A stretch of 64,000 nt of DNA from Cytobacillus suaedae (GCA_014960805.1 CP063163.1:2188001-2252000); one strand, 5' to 3'. Positions 26,516-34,706 are shown, numbered from the stretch's first letter. Translations and numbers: made by a program. Notes: generated from the sequence alone by a model not told the origin.

Positions 26516-27565
26516 ATGTCAAAAGAAGAAATAATTAAGCTTACCTCTTTATCTTCAAAAGGTGGCTGAGGATGCAAAATTGGTCCTGAGGACCTGGCGC
26601 AAGTTTTGCGTCACTTACCTAAATCTGTTCCAGATCCAAATCTGCTTGTTGGATTAGATACTTCCGATGATGCAGGTGTTTATAAAATTAATGATGAGAT
26701 AGCGCTGGTTCAAACACTAGATTTCTTTACCCCTATTGTCGATGACCCATATATGTTTGGTCAAATTGCGGCCGCCAATGCATTGAGTGATGTGTATGCG
26801 ATGGGTGGAAAACCACTAACTGTTATGAACATCGTCGGCTTCCCTATTAGTAAGCTTGATAAAAGCATATTAGCAGATATATTAGCAGGTGCTTCTGATA
26901 AAGTGAAAGAATCTGGAGCTGTTCTCGTTGGCGGCCACTCTATTGATGATAACGAGCCAAAATTCGGTCTGTCCGTGACAGGTACTGTTCACCCAGAGCG
27001 AGTTCGTGCAAATGCAGCTGCGAAGCCTGGAGATAAATTAATACTCACAAAACCAATTGGTGTTGGAATATTAACCACGGCTATTAAGAAAGATTTACTA
27101 GGTGAAGCAGAATTAAACGAAGTGATGCAGACAATGGCTGCACTAAACAAAGACGCGGCTGAAGCAATGGAGAACTTCCCTGTTAATGCATGTACAGATG
27201 TAACCGGTTTTGGTTTATTAGGCCATGCTCGGGAAATCGCAGAAGGAAGCAAAACTGGAATTACAATCTTTAGTGATAAAGTGCCAGTACTATCTAGAAC
27301 TCGAGAACTTGCTGAGCAAGATATCATCCCAGGTGGTAGTAAAAAGAATCATAAATGGCTCGCAGATTGTATTGACTATAGTGAAAATATAGATCAAATA
27401 ACACAGTTTATATTGTGTGATGCAGTTACATCCGGAGGATTATTAATTTCAGTACCAGAGTCCGATGCTGAATCTTTGTATAAAGCATTGCTAGACAAAA
27501 ATGTTCCAGCTGCGATTATTGGTGAAGTAACAAGCGATAAAGCTTGTAGAATTACTGTAGTGTAA
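26516..27565 (+). CDS. selD: selenophosphate synthase, selenocysteine-containing
   Basis: Makes selenophosphate from selenide and ATP. Read from ATG 26516 (AAGGAG 8 nt upstream) the frame is continuous except for TGA at 26567-26569, codon 18, in the context KGG-U-GCKIGPED. This is the exact place of catalytic Cys17 in E. coli SelD (GAGCGCK), so UGA is read as selenocysteine. The 349-residue length is right and the ATP-binding Gly/Asp residues follow (LDTSDDAGVY, GGHSIDD, DVTGFGLLGHA). A start at TTG 26606 would remove the catalytic loop. It implies a full SelA/SelB/tRNA-Sec system elsewhere in the genome. Confidence 0.96.
26582..26594 (+). promoter_or_regulatory. bacterial SECIS-like hairpin in selD
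   Basis: GGTCC-TGA-GGACC, a 5-bp stem with a 3-nt loop that has G as second loop base, beginning 12 nt after the selenocysteine UGA. An outer pairing GCAAAA (26574-26579) with TTTTGC (26604-26609) can extend it. Position and loop fit bacterial SECIS elements read by SelB. Confidence 0.75.
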
Positions 27566-27599
27566 TTCAGGAGAGTTAGTGCTTAGGTGCTATGGCATT

Positions 27600-27637
27600 C
27601 CAATGGCTATATTAAGGACTCCATTGGGGTCCTTTTT
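27600..27637 (+). promoter_or_regulatory. candidate transcription attenuator between selD and phnD
   Basis: An 8-bp terminator stem AGGACTCC (27615-27622) and GGGGTCCT (27626-27633) with ATT loop and TTTTT tail. Its apex, CCATTGG (27621-27627), is the exact complement of CCAATGG at 27600-27606, so an alternative antiterminator hairpin would break the terminator. Transport genes downstream may thus be controlled separately from selD. Confidence 0.6.
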
Positions 27638-27662
27638 AATTAAAATAATGAGGTGTAGAAAA

Positions 27663-28538
27663 ATGAAAAAATGTTTACAAATTTGGTTGGTTGTCTGTTT
27701 AGTCTTTATCCTCTCTGCCTGTGGAGCAGCTGATAAAAGTGAACCATTTACAATCGGAGTAATTCCTGCTCAAACCGAGGGTTCTATGGAAGCCGCCATG
27801 GAAAAGTTACAAACAACCATTTCTGAAGGTATAGACAAAGATGTAAAAGTTGAAGTTTATCCGGATTATAATGGTGTAGTTGAAGCAATGAACTACAATA
27901 AAATAGATATGGCCTACTTTGGACCATTAACTTATGTTATTGCTAACCAAAAAAGCGGTGCTCAAGCAATCATAACGCAAGTTATTGATGGAAAGCCTTA
28001 TTATCATTCCTATGTAATTACACATAAGGATAATCCTTGGAACACTCTAGAGGACCTTTTAGATACACGTTCGGAAGTTGATTTTGCTTTTGGTGATATT
28101 AACTCGACTTCTGGTTCGTTAATTCCAAGCATTGAATTACAAGATCGTGGTGTATATCAATCTGAAGATGAACATGAATTTAAGTCCGTACGTTTTACTG
28201 GATCCCATGACGCAACTGGGTTAGCAGTGCAGAATAAACAAGTGTCTGCTGGTGCAATTGATAGTGCTATTTATAACCAACTAGTAGAATCAGGTAAATT
28301 AGATGGTGATCAACTTAAGGTTATCTGGACATCTAAGGAGCTTTTCCAATATCCATGGGCTGTTCATAAAGATCTAGACAATGATACGATTAAGGCTTTA
28401 CAAGACACGTTTTTAGGTATTACTGACCCAGAAATCCTTGATGCATTTGGGGCAACTGGCTTTACAACAGCAACAAATGAAGATTATGAAAGCATTAAAC
28501 AAGCAGCGATTAAACAAGGAATTATTGAAGAAGAATAG
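27663..28538 (+). CDS. PhnD-family substrate-binding lipoprotein of ABC importer
   Basis: 291 residues. Signal peptide of about 19 residues with lipobox LSAC and Cys20, then a phosphate/phosphonate-type periplasmic-binding fold: FTIGVIPAQTEGS, KIDMAYFGPLTYV near 80 and the ligand-loop INSTSGSLIPS near 147. ATG at 27663 follows GAGGTG; an upstream GTG at 27579 would put the attenuator hairpin in the coding region. Members bind phosphonates or other oxyanions. No C-P lyase genes are here, while selD and a SenB-like gene are, so the ligand may be a selenium compound. That is inference. Confidence 0.87.
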   Translation: MKKCLQIWLVVCLVFILSACGAADKSEPFTIGVIPAQTEGSMEAAMEKLQTTISEGIDKDVKVEVYPDYNGVVEAMNYNKIDMAYFGPLTYVIANQKSGAQAIITQVIDGKPYYHSYVITHKDNPWNTLEDLLDTRSEVDFAFGDINSTSGSLIPSIELQDRGVYQSEDEHEFKSVRFTGSHDATGLAVQNKQVSAGAIDSAIYNQLVESGKLDGDQLKVIWTSKELFQYPWAVHKDLDNDTIKALQDTFLGITDPEILDAFGATGFTTATNEDYESIKQAAIKQGIIEEE

Positions 28539-28550
28539 AGCTGATTTTTC

Positions 28551-29306
28551 ATGTGGTTTAAACCCAAAAGTATAGGGACTGCAATCGTACTTTGTATTCT
28601 CATCTATATAAGTGCCGTCTTTACTGAATTTGATTTATCAAAGTTCAGGGACTTTCGTAATATGATAGACTTTTTATCACATTGGTTTCCAATGGATTTT
28701 TCAAAGCTTCCATATATGATAAGAGACAGTGCTGAAACAGTAGCGATGGCGTTTCTTGGGAGTTTCCTAGGATTAGTCATCGCCCTACCTATTAGTTTTA
28801 CTGCTGCTAGGAATACGACTCCTTCGAAATTTATTTTTCATTTTTCTCGTAGCTCTCTTAGCTTTGTTCGCTCTATTCCGGAGATTGTTTTCGGTTTAAT
28901 TTTATTAACAGCTCTTGGCCTTGGTCCCTTCCCGGCTGTTTTAGCGATTATGTTTCACAATATTGGGGTTTTAGGAAAATTAATTAGTGAACTAATTGAA
29001 GCAGCAGATCCTGGTCCACAGGAGGCTATGAAAGCAGTTGGTGCCAAGAAGGGCTTTGGTTATCTGTTTAGTGTGTTACCGCAAATTTGGCCTAATGTGT
29101 TATCACAATATTTTTATCGATTTGAGGTTGCAATCCGAACATCTCTCATCTTAGGTTTTATTGGTGGTGGAGGAATTGGTCAGCGACTGTTTAACGATTT
29201 TAAGACGTTTCAATATTCTTCTGTTTCCTTGGATGTATTAATTATTATGATAATCGTTATTATGGTGGACTTGATAGGCAGTAAAGTACGTAATAATGTT
29301 ATTTAA
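28551..29306 (+). CDS. PhnE-family ABC permease
   Basis: 251 residues with about six membrane helices, resembling PhnE permeases. Features are the conserved RSIPEIVFGLILLTALGLGP block near 105-122, the cytoplasmic EAA-type loop EAADPGPQEAMKAVGAKK near 157, and the LGFIGGGGIGQ motif near 199 before the last helices. It has no good Shine-Dalgarno and starts 12 nt after phnD, so it is probably translationally coupled. Works with the neighbouring binding protein and ATPase. Confidence 0.87.
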   Translation: MWFKPKSIGTAIVLCILIYISAVFTEFDLSKFRDFRNMIDFLSHWFPMDFSKLPYMIRDSAETVAMAFLGSFLGLVIALPISFTAARNTTPSKFIFHFSRSSLSFVRSIPEIVFGLILLTALGLGPFPAVLAIMFHNIGVLGKLISELIEAADPGPQEAMKAVGAKKGFGYLFSVLPQIWPNVLSQYFYRFEVAIRTSLILGFIGGGGIGQRLFNDFKTFQYSSVSLDVLIIMIIVIMVDLIGSKVRNNVI

Positions 29307-29320
29307 GGGGGGAATCAGGT

Positions 29321-30091
29321 TTGATTCACGTTACTAATCTTTCCGTTCGTTACCCTGGTAGCGAAAGTGAAGCACTTTCTAACATCAACTTATCATTTGA
29401 GAACAGAGAGTTTGTTTGTATTCTGGGTAAAAGTGGCTCAGGTAAATCCACTTTTATCCGTTGTATTAATGGTCTTCAGAAACCAACAAACGGAGAAGTT
29501 CTTTATAAGAACCAATCCTTATCAAACATGTCTGAAGAAGAACTACGAATTGTTAGGCGTGAAATGGGAATGATTTTTCAACATTTCAACCTTATTCCCC
29601 GTCTTACAGTGATGCAAAATGTGTTAACTGGTATGTTTGGGTATCGTTCTACTTTTAAAAATTTACTTGGCTGGTTTTCACAAGTAGAAATTGAACGTGC
29701 TAAACAAGCTATTGAAGATGTAGAGTTAACAAATCAAATGAATCGAAGAGTTGAACAATTAAGTGGAGGTCAAAAACAAAGAGTTGGTATTGCTCGTGCA
29801 TTGCTACAGGAGCCAAACGTGTTTCTCGGTGATGAGCCAGTATCTAGCCTTGACCCAGGCACGTCTACTCGGATCTTCACGTTGCTGCAGGAAATACACG
29901 AACGCCATAACTTATTGACGATAATCAATGTTCATGATGTAGAGTTAGCTAAACGATTCGCAACGAGGCTCATTGCTCTAAAAGAAGGAGAAATCGTTTT
30001 TGATGGGTCCCCTAGCGAGTTTAGTGAAAGAGAATTTAATCTGATTTACCATTCGAATGTGGAAGAAGTGAAAGAGCTTGTTTATAGCTAG
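29321..30091 (+). CDS. PhnC-family ABC ATP-binding protein
   Basis: 256 residues. Walker A GKSGSGKST near 36-44, Q-loop in MIFQHFNLIP near 86, signature LSGGQKQR near 146, Walker B VFLGDEP near 168 and H-loop NVHD near 202. TTG start, 7 nt behind GGGGGG. The order D-E-C (binding protein, permease, ATPase) differs from the usual C-D-E of phosphonate operons. Energises uptake through the PhnE-type permease. Confidence 0.9.
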   Translation: MIHVTNLSVRYPGSESEALSNINLSFENREFVCILGKSGSGKSTFIRCINGLQKPTNGEVLYKNQSLSNMSEEELRIVRREMGMIFQHFNLIPRLTVMQNVLTGMFGYRSTFKNLLGWFSQVEIERAKQAIEDVELTNQMNRRVEQLSGGQKQRVGIARALLQEPNVFLGDEPVSSLDPGTSTRIFTLLQEIHERHNLLTIINVHDVELAKRFATRLIALKEGEIVFDGSPSEFSEREFNLIYHSNVEEVKELVYS

Positions 30092-30110
30092 CTAAAGGAG
30101 AAATGTTCGT

Positions 30111-30761
30111 ATGATTAAAAGTCCATGAGTAGTTGATCAATCAAGGGTCGTGTACGACTCAAGTGATAAAAATGTAGTGACAAATGGCCTTCATAACGAA
30201 AAGTCAGTCATACTTACCTTTGATGATGGGCCCAGTCGAATCCTACCACAGATTCTGGATGTGCTAAAAGATGAAAATGTGCCAGCTATGTTCTTTTGGC
30301 AATCCCGCCTGCTATATCCTGAAAGACCTTGGCTAAGAGCAATAAAAGAAGGTCATATTATTGGAACTCATTCAATAAATCATAAAGATTTTGTGAAATT
30401 ACCTTTTGAAAATCAGCTACACGATTTGAGGTCTAGTGTTGATGTGATTGAAAACGTGACTGGGGAAAAGGTAAACTACTTCCGTCCTCCTTTTGGCAGG
30501 TATAATGAGGATACCATAAAAGCTGCACAACAATTAGGATTAACAACCGTAATGTGGAAAATCGCCTCGATAGATTGGGAGCTAAAAGATAAACCTGAAA
30601 AAATCATATGTAATGTCGTAGATCACCTAGAAGACGGAGCCATCATTCTGCTTCACGAACTAAAACAAACTTTACACATACTTCCAGAACTCATCCATAC
30701 AATTAGAAAAAAGGGCTACTCCTTTACCACTTTACCGCACCGGGGGTCAGGCCCCCGATAA
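30111..30761 (+). CDS. NodB-type polysaccharide deacetylase with in-frame UGA near its start
   Basis: The core (30150 onward, 203 residues from GTG) is a complete NodB deacetylase: TFDDGPS, HSINH metal histidines, RPPFGRYN, the DWELKD segment and ILLHEL. It has no signal peptide, so it should act inside the cell, unusual for wall deacetylases. The only good ribosome binding site (AAAGGAG, 30094) serves ATG 30111, in the same frame, giving MIKSP, then TGA (30126-30128), then VVDQSRVVYDSS. The GTG at 30150 has only a close, weak AAGGG. So either UGA is read as selenocysteine, or it is a nonsense change (for example from TGG), or GTG is used. The cluster context hints at a small acetylated selenosugar as substrate. 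Confidence 0.8.
30145..30160 (+). promoter_or_regulatory. SECIS-like hairpin after the deacetylase UGA
   Basis: GGGTCG-TGTA-CGACTC: a 6-bp stem with one G-U pair and a 4-nt loop with G in second place, starting 16 nt after the UGA. These values fall inside the usual range for bacterial SECIS hairpins, but a stem this short is also expected by chance in some places. Confidence 0.4.
30741..30757. repeat. GC-rich palindrome at the 3' end of the deacetylase
   Basis: CGGGGG-TCAGG-CCCCCG, far more GC-rich than its surroundings and forming the last codons (RGSGPR) of the gene. It resembles the short GGGGTCAGGCCCC palindromes dispersed in many bacterial genomes; I see one copy here. Confidence 0.5.
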
Positions 30762-30773
30762 CACAATTAAATG

Positions 30774-30812
30774 GAAAACCGCATGGTAGTTTATTCCATG
30801 CGGTTTTCTTTA
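30774..30812. terminator. strong terminator closing the selenium cluster
   Basis: GAAAACCGCATGG and CCATGCGGTTTTC arms around a 9-nt loop with T-rich tail; also able to serve the convergent Nudix gene. Confidence 0.85.
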
Positions 30813-31256
30813 TTTGTTTATAGAATTTTGTAGAACATGTCCACTATTTATGTATGGTATAGATGAACCACTATGAAGCAGTCCTTTATAGTTGGCAGGG
30901 ATATACATATACTGCTCAGCATGTTCATAGTCCATCCACGAAACCTCTTCAATTTCTTCGGGATATAAAATGGTTATATCTCCACTAACAATAGTAGCTT
31001 TAAAAGTGAAGAATATGCAATGGTTACCCGTATCAAAAGTCGCTTCTCTAACGGAGAATAACTCCCCTAGTTCAATATCCAATCCAGTTTCCTCTTTGGC
31101 TTCTCGTACCGCTGCTTCTTGCAATGTTTCTCCGGGTTCTACTGCACCACCTGGCAGTGTAAAGTATGAAGTACTTTCGCCTATATTCTTAACCATTAAT
31201 ACTCGTTTGTTCTCCTCATCTTGCAGAAGTACATAAACCACATCGACCCTATTCAT
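30810..31256 (-). CDS. Nudix hydrolase
   Basis: 148 residues with a full Nudix box GGAVEPGETLQEAAVREAKEETGL (positions about 35-58; Glu residues of REAKEE bind Mg2+). It would cleave a nucleoside diphosphate linked to another group. The first residues VDVVYVLLQDEENKRVLMV are typical of small house-cleaning Nudix enzymes; substrate not readable. Lies 26 bp downstream of the MBL-fold gene on the same strand. Confidence 0.87.
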   Translation of the reverse strand: MNRVDVVYVLLQDEENKRVLMVKNIGESTSYFTLPGGAVEPGETLQEAAVREAKEETGLDIELGELFSVREATFDTGNHCIFFTFKATIVSGDITILYPEEIEEVSWMDYEHAEQYMYIPANYKGLLHSGSSIPYINSGHVLQNSINK

Positions 31257-31282
31257 CTAAGTAGATTCCCCCTATATTTAGA

Positions 31283-32380
31283 TCAACTATTCTCCCTCCA
31301 CCATGGTAAAGTAGAGTTAGCCATTTTAGATTGTATATGAACCGTTTCACCTAACTTTGGTGTAATTAATTTAACCCCTTTTGCTTCAGCTTCTACTGAT
31401 GCACGCTCAATGGGTTCCTTCCAACCATGATGTGCCAAAGTAAATGCACCCCAATGACTTAGTAACATATTTCTCCCTCTTACATCAAGATGAGCCTGTA
31501 CGGATTCCTCCGGTTGCATATGGACGGATGACCAACGTGGATCGTATTGACCACCTTCAACAATAGTAAGGTCAAATGGTCCATATTCGTCTCCGATTTG
31601 TTTAAAATGTGGCCCATATCCACCATCCCCACTCACATAAATCCTTGAGGATTTTCCTAGTATGACCCATCCACCCCATAAGGTAGAGTCCCGATTCGTT
31701 ATACCTCTACCAGAGAAATGCTGTGAAGGTACGAAACTTAAAGTAATCTCTGACCACAATAGTTCATCCCACCAATTGAACTCCCTAATCTTATCTTTTT
31801 GTACCCCCCATCTCAGTAAATGTGAGCCGACACCATACGGTACAAAATAATGTCCCACTTTTTCTTTTAACCTAAGAATAGACGGATAATCCAAATGATC
31901 GTAATGATCATGCGTAATAAACACAGCATCAATGGGTGGTAGTTTTTCAATAATTGCTAAAACTTCGTTGCTATATCTCTTACTTCCTAGAAATGAAACA
32001 GGTGAAGCAGTTTGGCCAAACATTGGATCAACTAGAATCTGCTTTCTATCTACAGTAAGTAAGAATGTGGAGTGACCAAACCAAGTCAGGCTATCCTCAC
32101 CAGTTATTTTTTTATTGTTGAATAAAACAGGTAAAGGTTTCTTTGGTTTTCTCTCTTCTTTTCCTACCAATCCGTCTCTAATTAAGGTCATAATCGTGGC
32201 AGGACTCATTTTCATGTTCAAATCAGATTTATTTACAAATCTACCATTAACATAATTAGTAAATGTACTATAAAATTCCTTTTCTTCATCACGTAGTGTG
32301 CCACCGAACACTGGGTGCAGATTTATAAACAGGATAATAATTAATAGAAAGATTAGTATAAAACCAAGTAAATAAAACAT
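31283..32380 (-). CDS. MBL-fold metallo-hydrolase, NAPE-PLD/UlaG-like
   Basis: 365 residues. An N-terminal hydrophobic helix (about 3-24) anchors it to the membrane. The metal motif HDHYDHLDY is near 159-167, with a further Asp in VSGDGGYG near 250 and His in LSHWGAFTLAHH near 312, 319. The DSLTWFGHSTFLL strand near 96 is typical of the NAPE-hydrolysing phospholipase D-like branch of the beta-lactamase fold (PF12706). Probably hydrolyses a phosphodiester or lactone-type substrate near the membrane. Two nt separate it from the small membrane protein upstream. Confidence 0.85.
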   Translation of the reverse strand: MFYLLGFILIFLLIIILFINLHPVFGGTLRDEEKEFYSTFTNYVNGRFVNKSDLNMKMSPATIMTLIRDGLVGKEERKPKKPLPVLFNNKKITGEDSLTWFGHSTFLLTVDRKQILVDPMFGQTASPVSFLGSKRYSNEVLAIIEKLPPIDAVFITHDHYDHLDYPSILRLKEKVGHYFVPYGVGSHLLRWGVQKDKIREFNWWDELLWSEITLSFVPSQHFSGRGITNRDSTLWGGWVILGKSSRIYVSGDGGYGPHFKQIGDEYGPFDLTIVEGGQYDPRWSSVHMQPEESVQAHLDVRGRNMLLSHWGAFTLAHHGWKEPIERASVEAEAKGVKLITPKLGETVHIQSKMANSTLPWWRENS

Positions 32381-32382
32381 AA

Positions 32383-32598
32383 TTAAAGTTCACTAGCTCC
32401 CTCCATGATGTGTCTGCGTTTTTGAATGATCTTATGGATTATTAAATAAGCGATAAGAAAAATGTTCAGAGCACTTAGACCCGTAAAGAACAACGATAAT
32501 ACTAGACTTCCTTCCTGAAACAAATGGACTGCTTGTATCGTTGTAATTAGAACGATAGGTATTACAAAATAAAGTTGGAATCTCGCTATATTACCCAT
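32383..32598 (-). CDS. small membrane protein
   Basis: 71 residues with two hydrophobic helices (about 8-25 and 32-55) followed by a basic tail KIIQKRRHI. No family recognised. Its stop is 2 nt from the MBL-fold gene start, so the two are an operon and it may help anchor or position that enzyme. Confidence 0.65.
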   Translation of the reverse strand: MGNIARFQLYFVIPIVLITTIQAVHLFQEGSLVLSLFFTGLSALNIFLIAYLIIHKIIQKRRHIMEGASEL

Positions 32599-32777
32599 AA
32601 AATGATCCTTTCATTCTGATAATTTAAATTTATTGTAATAGTTTACCATACTATAGTGTTATTACTTTACTAGTAACTTACTGGAAGGAAATTATAATCC
32701 CTAAATGACAAGCAACATAGCTAGAAAATGGCATACGATACTACGTCAAAAAATAAATGTAAGGAGTTGAACTTGTT

Positions 32778-33620
32778 TTGGAGGAAAATCGAGTAAAAAC
32801 AGGTCCATATCAAATGAATTACTGTTTCTATCCAGGAAACAGCGATGAAGTTTTGGTTTTTATCCATGGAATTCCCACGAATCACCATCTTTGGGATCAA
32901 GTTATTCCCTACCTAAAAGGACATCATACTATATTAACCATTGATTTAATTGGATATGGCCATTCTGAACGTGCACCTTATTATGATCTCACCTTACCTA
33001 AGCAAGCTGAATACACTATTAATCTACTTAATCAATTGGGCATTGCTAAAGCTCATTTTATCGGTCATGACCTTGGAGGCGGAATCGTTCAAATTCTTTC
33101 CGTTTTTTATGCTAATCGGGTAAAGAGTATGGTGATTGCTGACGGGGTTTGTTTCGCAAACTGGCCGTTACCAAAGGTTGTTTCAATCCGGTATCCTACT
33201 GCGGAAGAATTTTATCCTTCACCATTGTTTATAGAAAGAATGCTACGTGAGGGAGTATATTACCCACAGGTATTAACACCGGAAATCATTAATCATTTTA
33301 TTCTTCCTTTTAGTAGACCAACAGGAGATAAAGAATTACAGCACGCTTCTTTTGCTTTAAATCACCACCAAACTGAGGACCTTGTACCATATCTACCATC
33401 CCTTAGTGTTCCAACAACCTTATTATGGGGGCAACATGATCGTTATTTGCCACCATATTGGGGGTTACTATTACACCAACACATTCCAAACTCTATCTTT
33501 AAAATCTTGCCGAACTGTAGTCATTACTCCATGCTTGATAACCCTACTTTATTTGCGGCTGAAATAATGGATCATATATCAAGAATGACCAGGTTTCGTG
33601 AAGTTGGATTAGAGAAATAA
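32778..33620 (+). CDS. alpha/beta hydrolase with aspartate nucleophile
   Basis: 280 residues, alpha/beta-hydrolase fold. The oxyanion loop FIHGIPTN is near 28, and the nucleophile elbow reads GHDLGGG near 96, with Asp in place of the usual Ser. The acid is in LWGQHD near 219 and the base His in NCSHYSM near 249. Aspartate nucleophiles are typical of haloalkane dehalogenases and epoxide hydrolases, in contrast to esterases. TTG start 11 nt behind AAGGAG. Monocistronic, convergent with the DUF438 gene through a shared terminator. Confidence 0.83.
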   Translation: MEENRVKTGPYQMNYCFYPGNSDEVLVFIHGIPTNHHLWDQVIPYLKGHHTILTIDLIGYGHSERAPYYDLTLPKQAEYTINLLNQLGIAKAHFIGHDLGGGIVQILSVFYANRVKSMVIADGVCFANWPLPKVVSIRYPTAEEFYPSPLFIERMLREGVYYPQVLTPEIINHFILPFSRPTGDKELQHASFALNHHQTEDLVPYLPSLSVPTTLLWGQHDRYLPPYWGLLLHQHIPNSIFKILPNCSHYSMLDNPTLFAAEIMDHISRMTRFREVGLEK

Positions 33621-33635
33621 GTGTTTGTTCAAATA

Positions 33636-33674
33636 AAGAAAACCAACTGTAAGTCCTACAGTCGGTTTTCTTTA
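33636..33674. terminator. bidirectional terminator
   Basis: AAAGAAAACC-ACTGTA and TACAGT-GGTTTTCTTT arms around AGTCC; serves both convergent genes. Confidence 0.85.
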
Positions 33675-33686
33675 ACATGCTGGGTA

Positions 33687-34706
33687 TTAGGTTAAAATTC
33701 GTTTTTCACCTTCAATGACTTTAATTGGATCTATGTTTTGTGTAAATTCAAGTGTACCAATGTATTTACCACTCTCATCACGAACGGCAAAATAACGGAT
33801 ATATACATATTTATCACGGAACTTTATCCAGAAATCTTCTGTATCTTTTATGCCAGATTTGAAGTCCCTTAAGAGATCTTCAACTACATGTACACTTCTA
33901 GGTGGGTGACAGTTTTGAACTGTACGTCCTATTACTGCTTTTGTTCTAGCAAAGATACGTTCTTTTCCATGTGAAAAATACCGAACAACATCGTCTTGGT
34001 CAATAAACGTAATATCTACTGGCAAATGGTTTAACATCAGTTCAAGCTGTTTTAACGACAAGATTCCAGTTTCCATTTTGATGAAACCTTCTGAGAGGGT
34101 ATTTTCATTTATTGCTTTACGGTCTGGATACCACTCTTCTATTGAATCGATCAAGCATAAACCAATTTCATCGCTTTCATGTGCTATCTTTATCCACTCA
34201 TCTTCTGTTAGATTCATGAGTGCCATTGGAAATAGGATGTTTTCCTCACGATATACCATATTCAAAACTTCGTTAATGACAAACGTCATCACTTCAATAA
34301 CGGATTGGTTCTCCCCATTATAATTTGCTAATAGCCTCTTAGCATCTTTTATTCCATCACGGATAAAATCATCAATTCTCCACATATTGTTTGTGGGGCC
34401 ATATATTCCGTACTTCTCTAAATAAGGAAATAATAGGTTTTCTTTCCGACTGTAATGTTTATCGATATCAAGTAATAAATTACAATCTTCCAAAAGCTTG
34501 TTAATGCTCTCTGGTGAATCTGACTTAATAAATTCATCTAGGTGAACTTTCACCTTTGTTTCAACCAACTTTGTGATTGCTTGATTTTCTAAAATAAACG
34601 TGTGTACGGGATGTCCTGGTTGATCTTCAGGGCGTTCGTCCCTCTCTACCTTAACAATTGTTCCTTTTATAGTTTGCTGTTCACGGTTATTAATGATTTC
34701 ACTCAT
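33687..34706 (-). CDS. DUF438/hemerythrin/PAS redox-type protein
   Basis: 339 residues. Residues about 25-120 match the DUF438-type region (LETKVKVHLDEFIKS), followed by a hemerythrin-like helical section with IDKHYSRKENLLFPYLE and YREENILFPMAL, whose His and Glu residues could hold a di-iron centre, then a PAS-like domain from about 235 (PVDITFIDQDDVVRYFSHGKERIF ending in YIRYFAVRDESGKYIGTLEFTQNI). Proteins of this build are linked to nitric oxide or oxygen sensing. ATG 34706 follows AAAGGAG. An FNR/CRP-like palindrome lies 81 bp upstream. Confidence 0.82.
   Translation of the reverse strand: MSEIINNREQQTIKGTIVKVERDERPEDQPGHPVHTFILENQAITKLVETKVKVHLDEFIKSDSPESINKLLEDCNLLLDIDKHYSRKENLLFPYLEKYGIYGPTNNMWRIDDFIRDGIKDAKRLLANYNGENQSVIEVMTFVINEVLNMVYREENILFPMALMNLTEDEWIKIAHESDEIGLCLIDSIEEWYPDRKAINENTLSEGFIKMETGILSLKQLELMLNHLPVDITFIDQDDVVRYFSHGKERIFARTKAVIGRTVQNCHPPRSVHVVEDLLRDFKSGIKDTEDFWIKFRDKYVYIRYFAVRDESGKYIGTLEFTQNIDPIKVIEGEKRILT

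Noticed and set aside
26606-27565. selD starting at TTG 26606
   Set aside because: This would delete the catalytic loop and lacks a ribosome binding site; the ATG at 26516 with UGA recoding explains everything.
27579-27662. N-terminal extension of the PhnD-like protein
   Set aside because: It would place residues ahead of a perfect lipoprotein signal peptide and translate through the terminator hairpin.
27663-30091. Phosphonate degradation operon
   Set aside because: Only the importer-type genes are present; there is no C-P lyase (phnGHIJ) or phosphonatase, and the flanking genes concern selenium.
23841-30800. SenA or ergothioneine-type gene near the selenium cluster
   Set aside because: I looked for a DinB/sulfatase-modifying-like SenA or EgtB and EgtD homologue and found none here; the DinB-type YfiT at 19529 is a bacillithiol transferase family member and is in a different operon.
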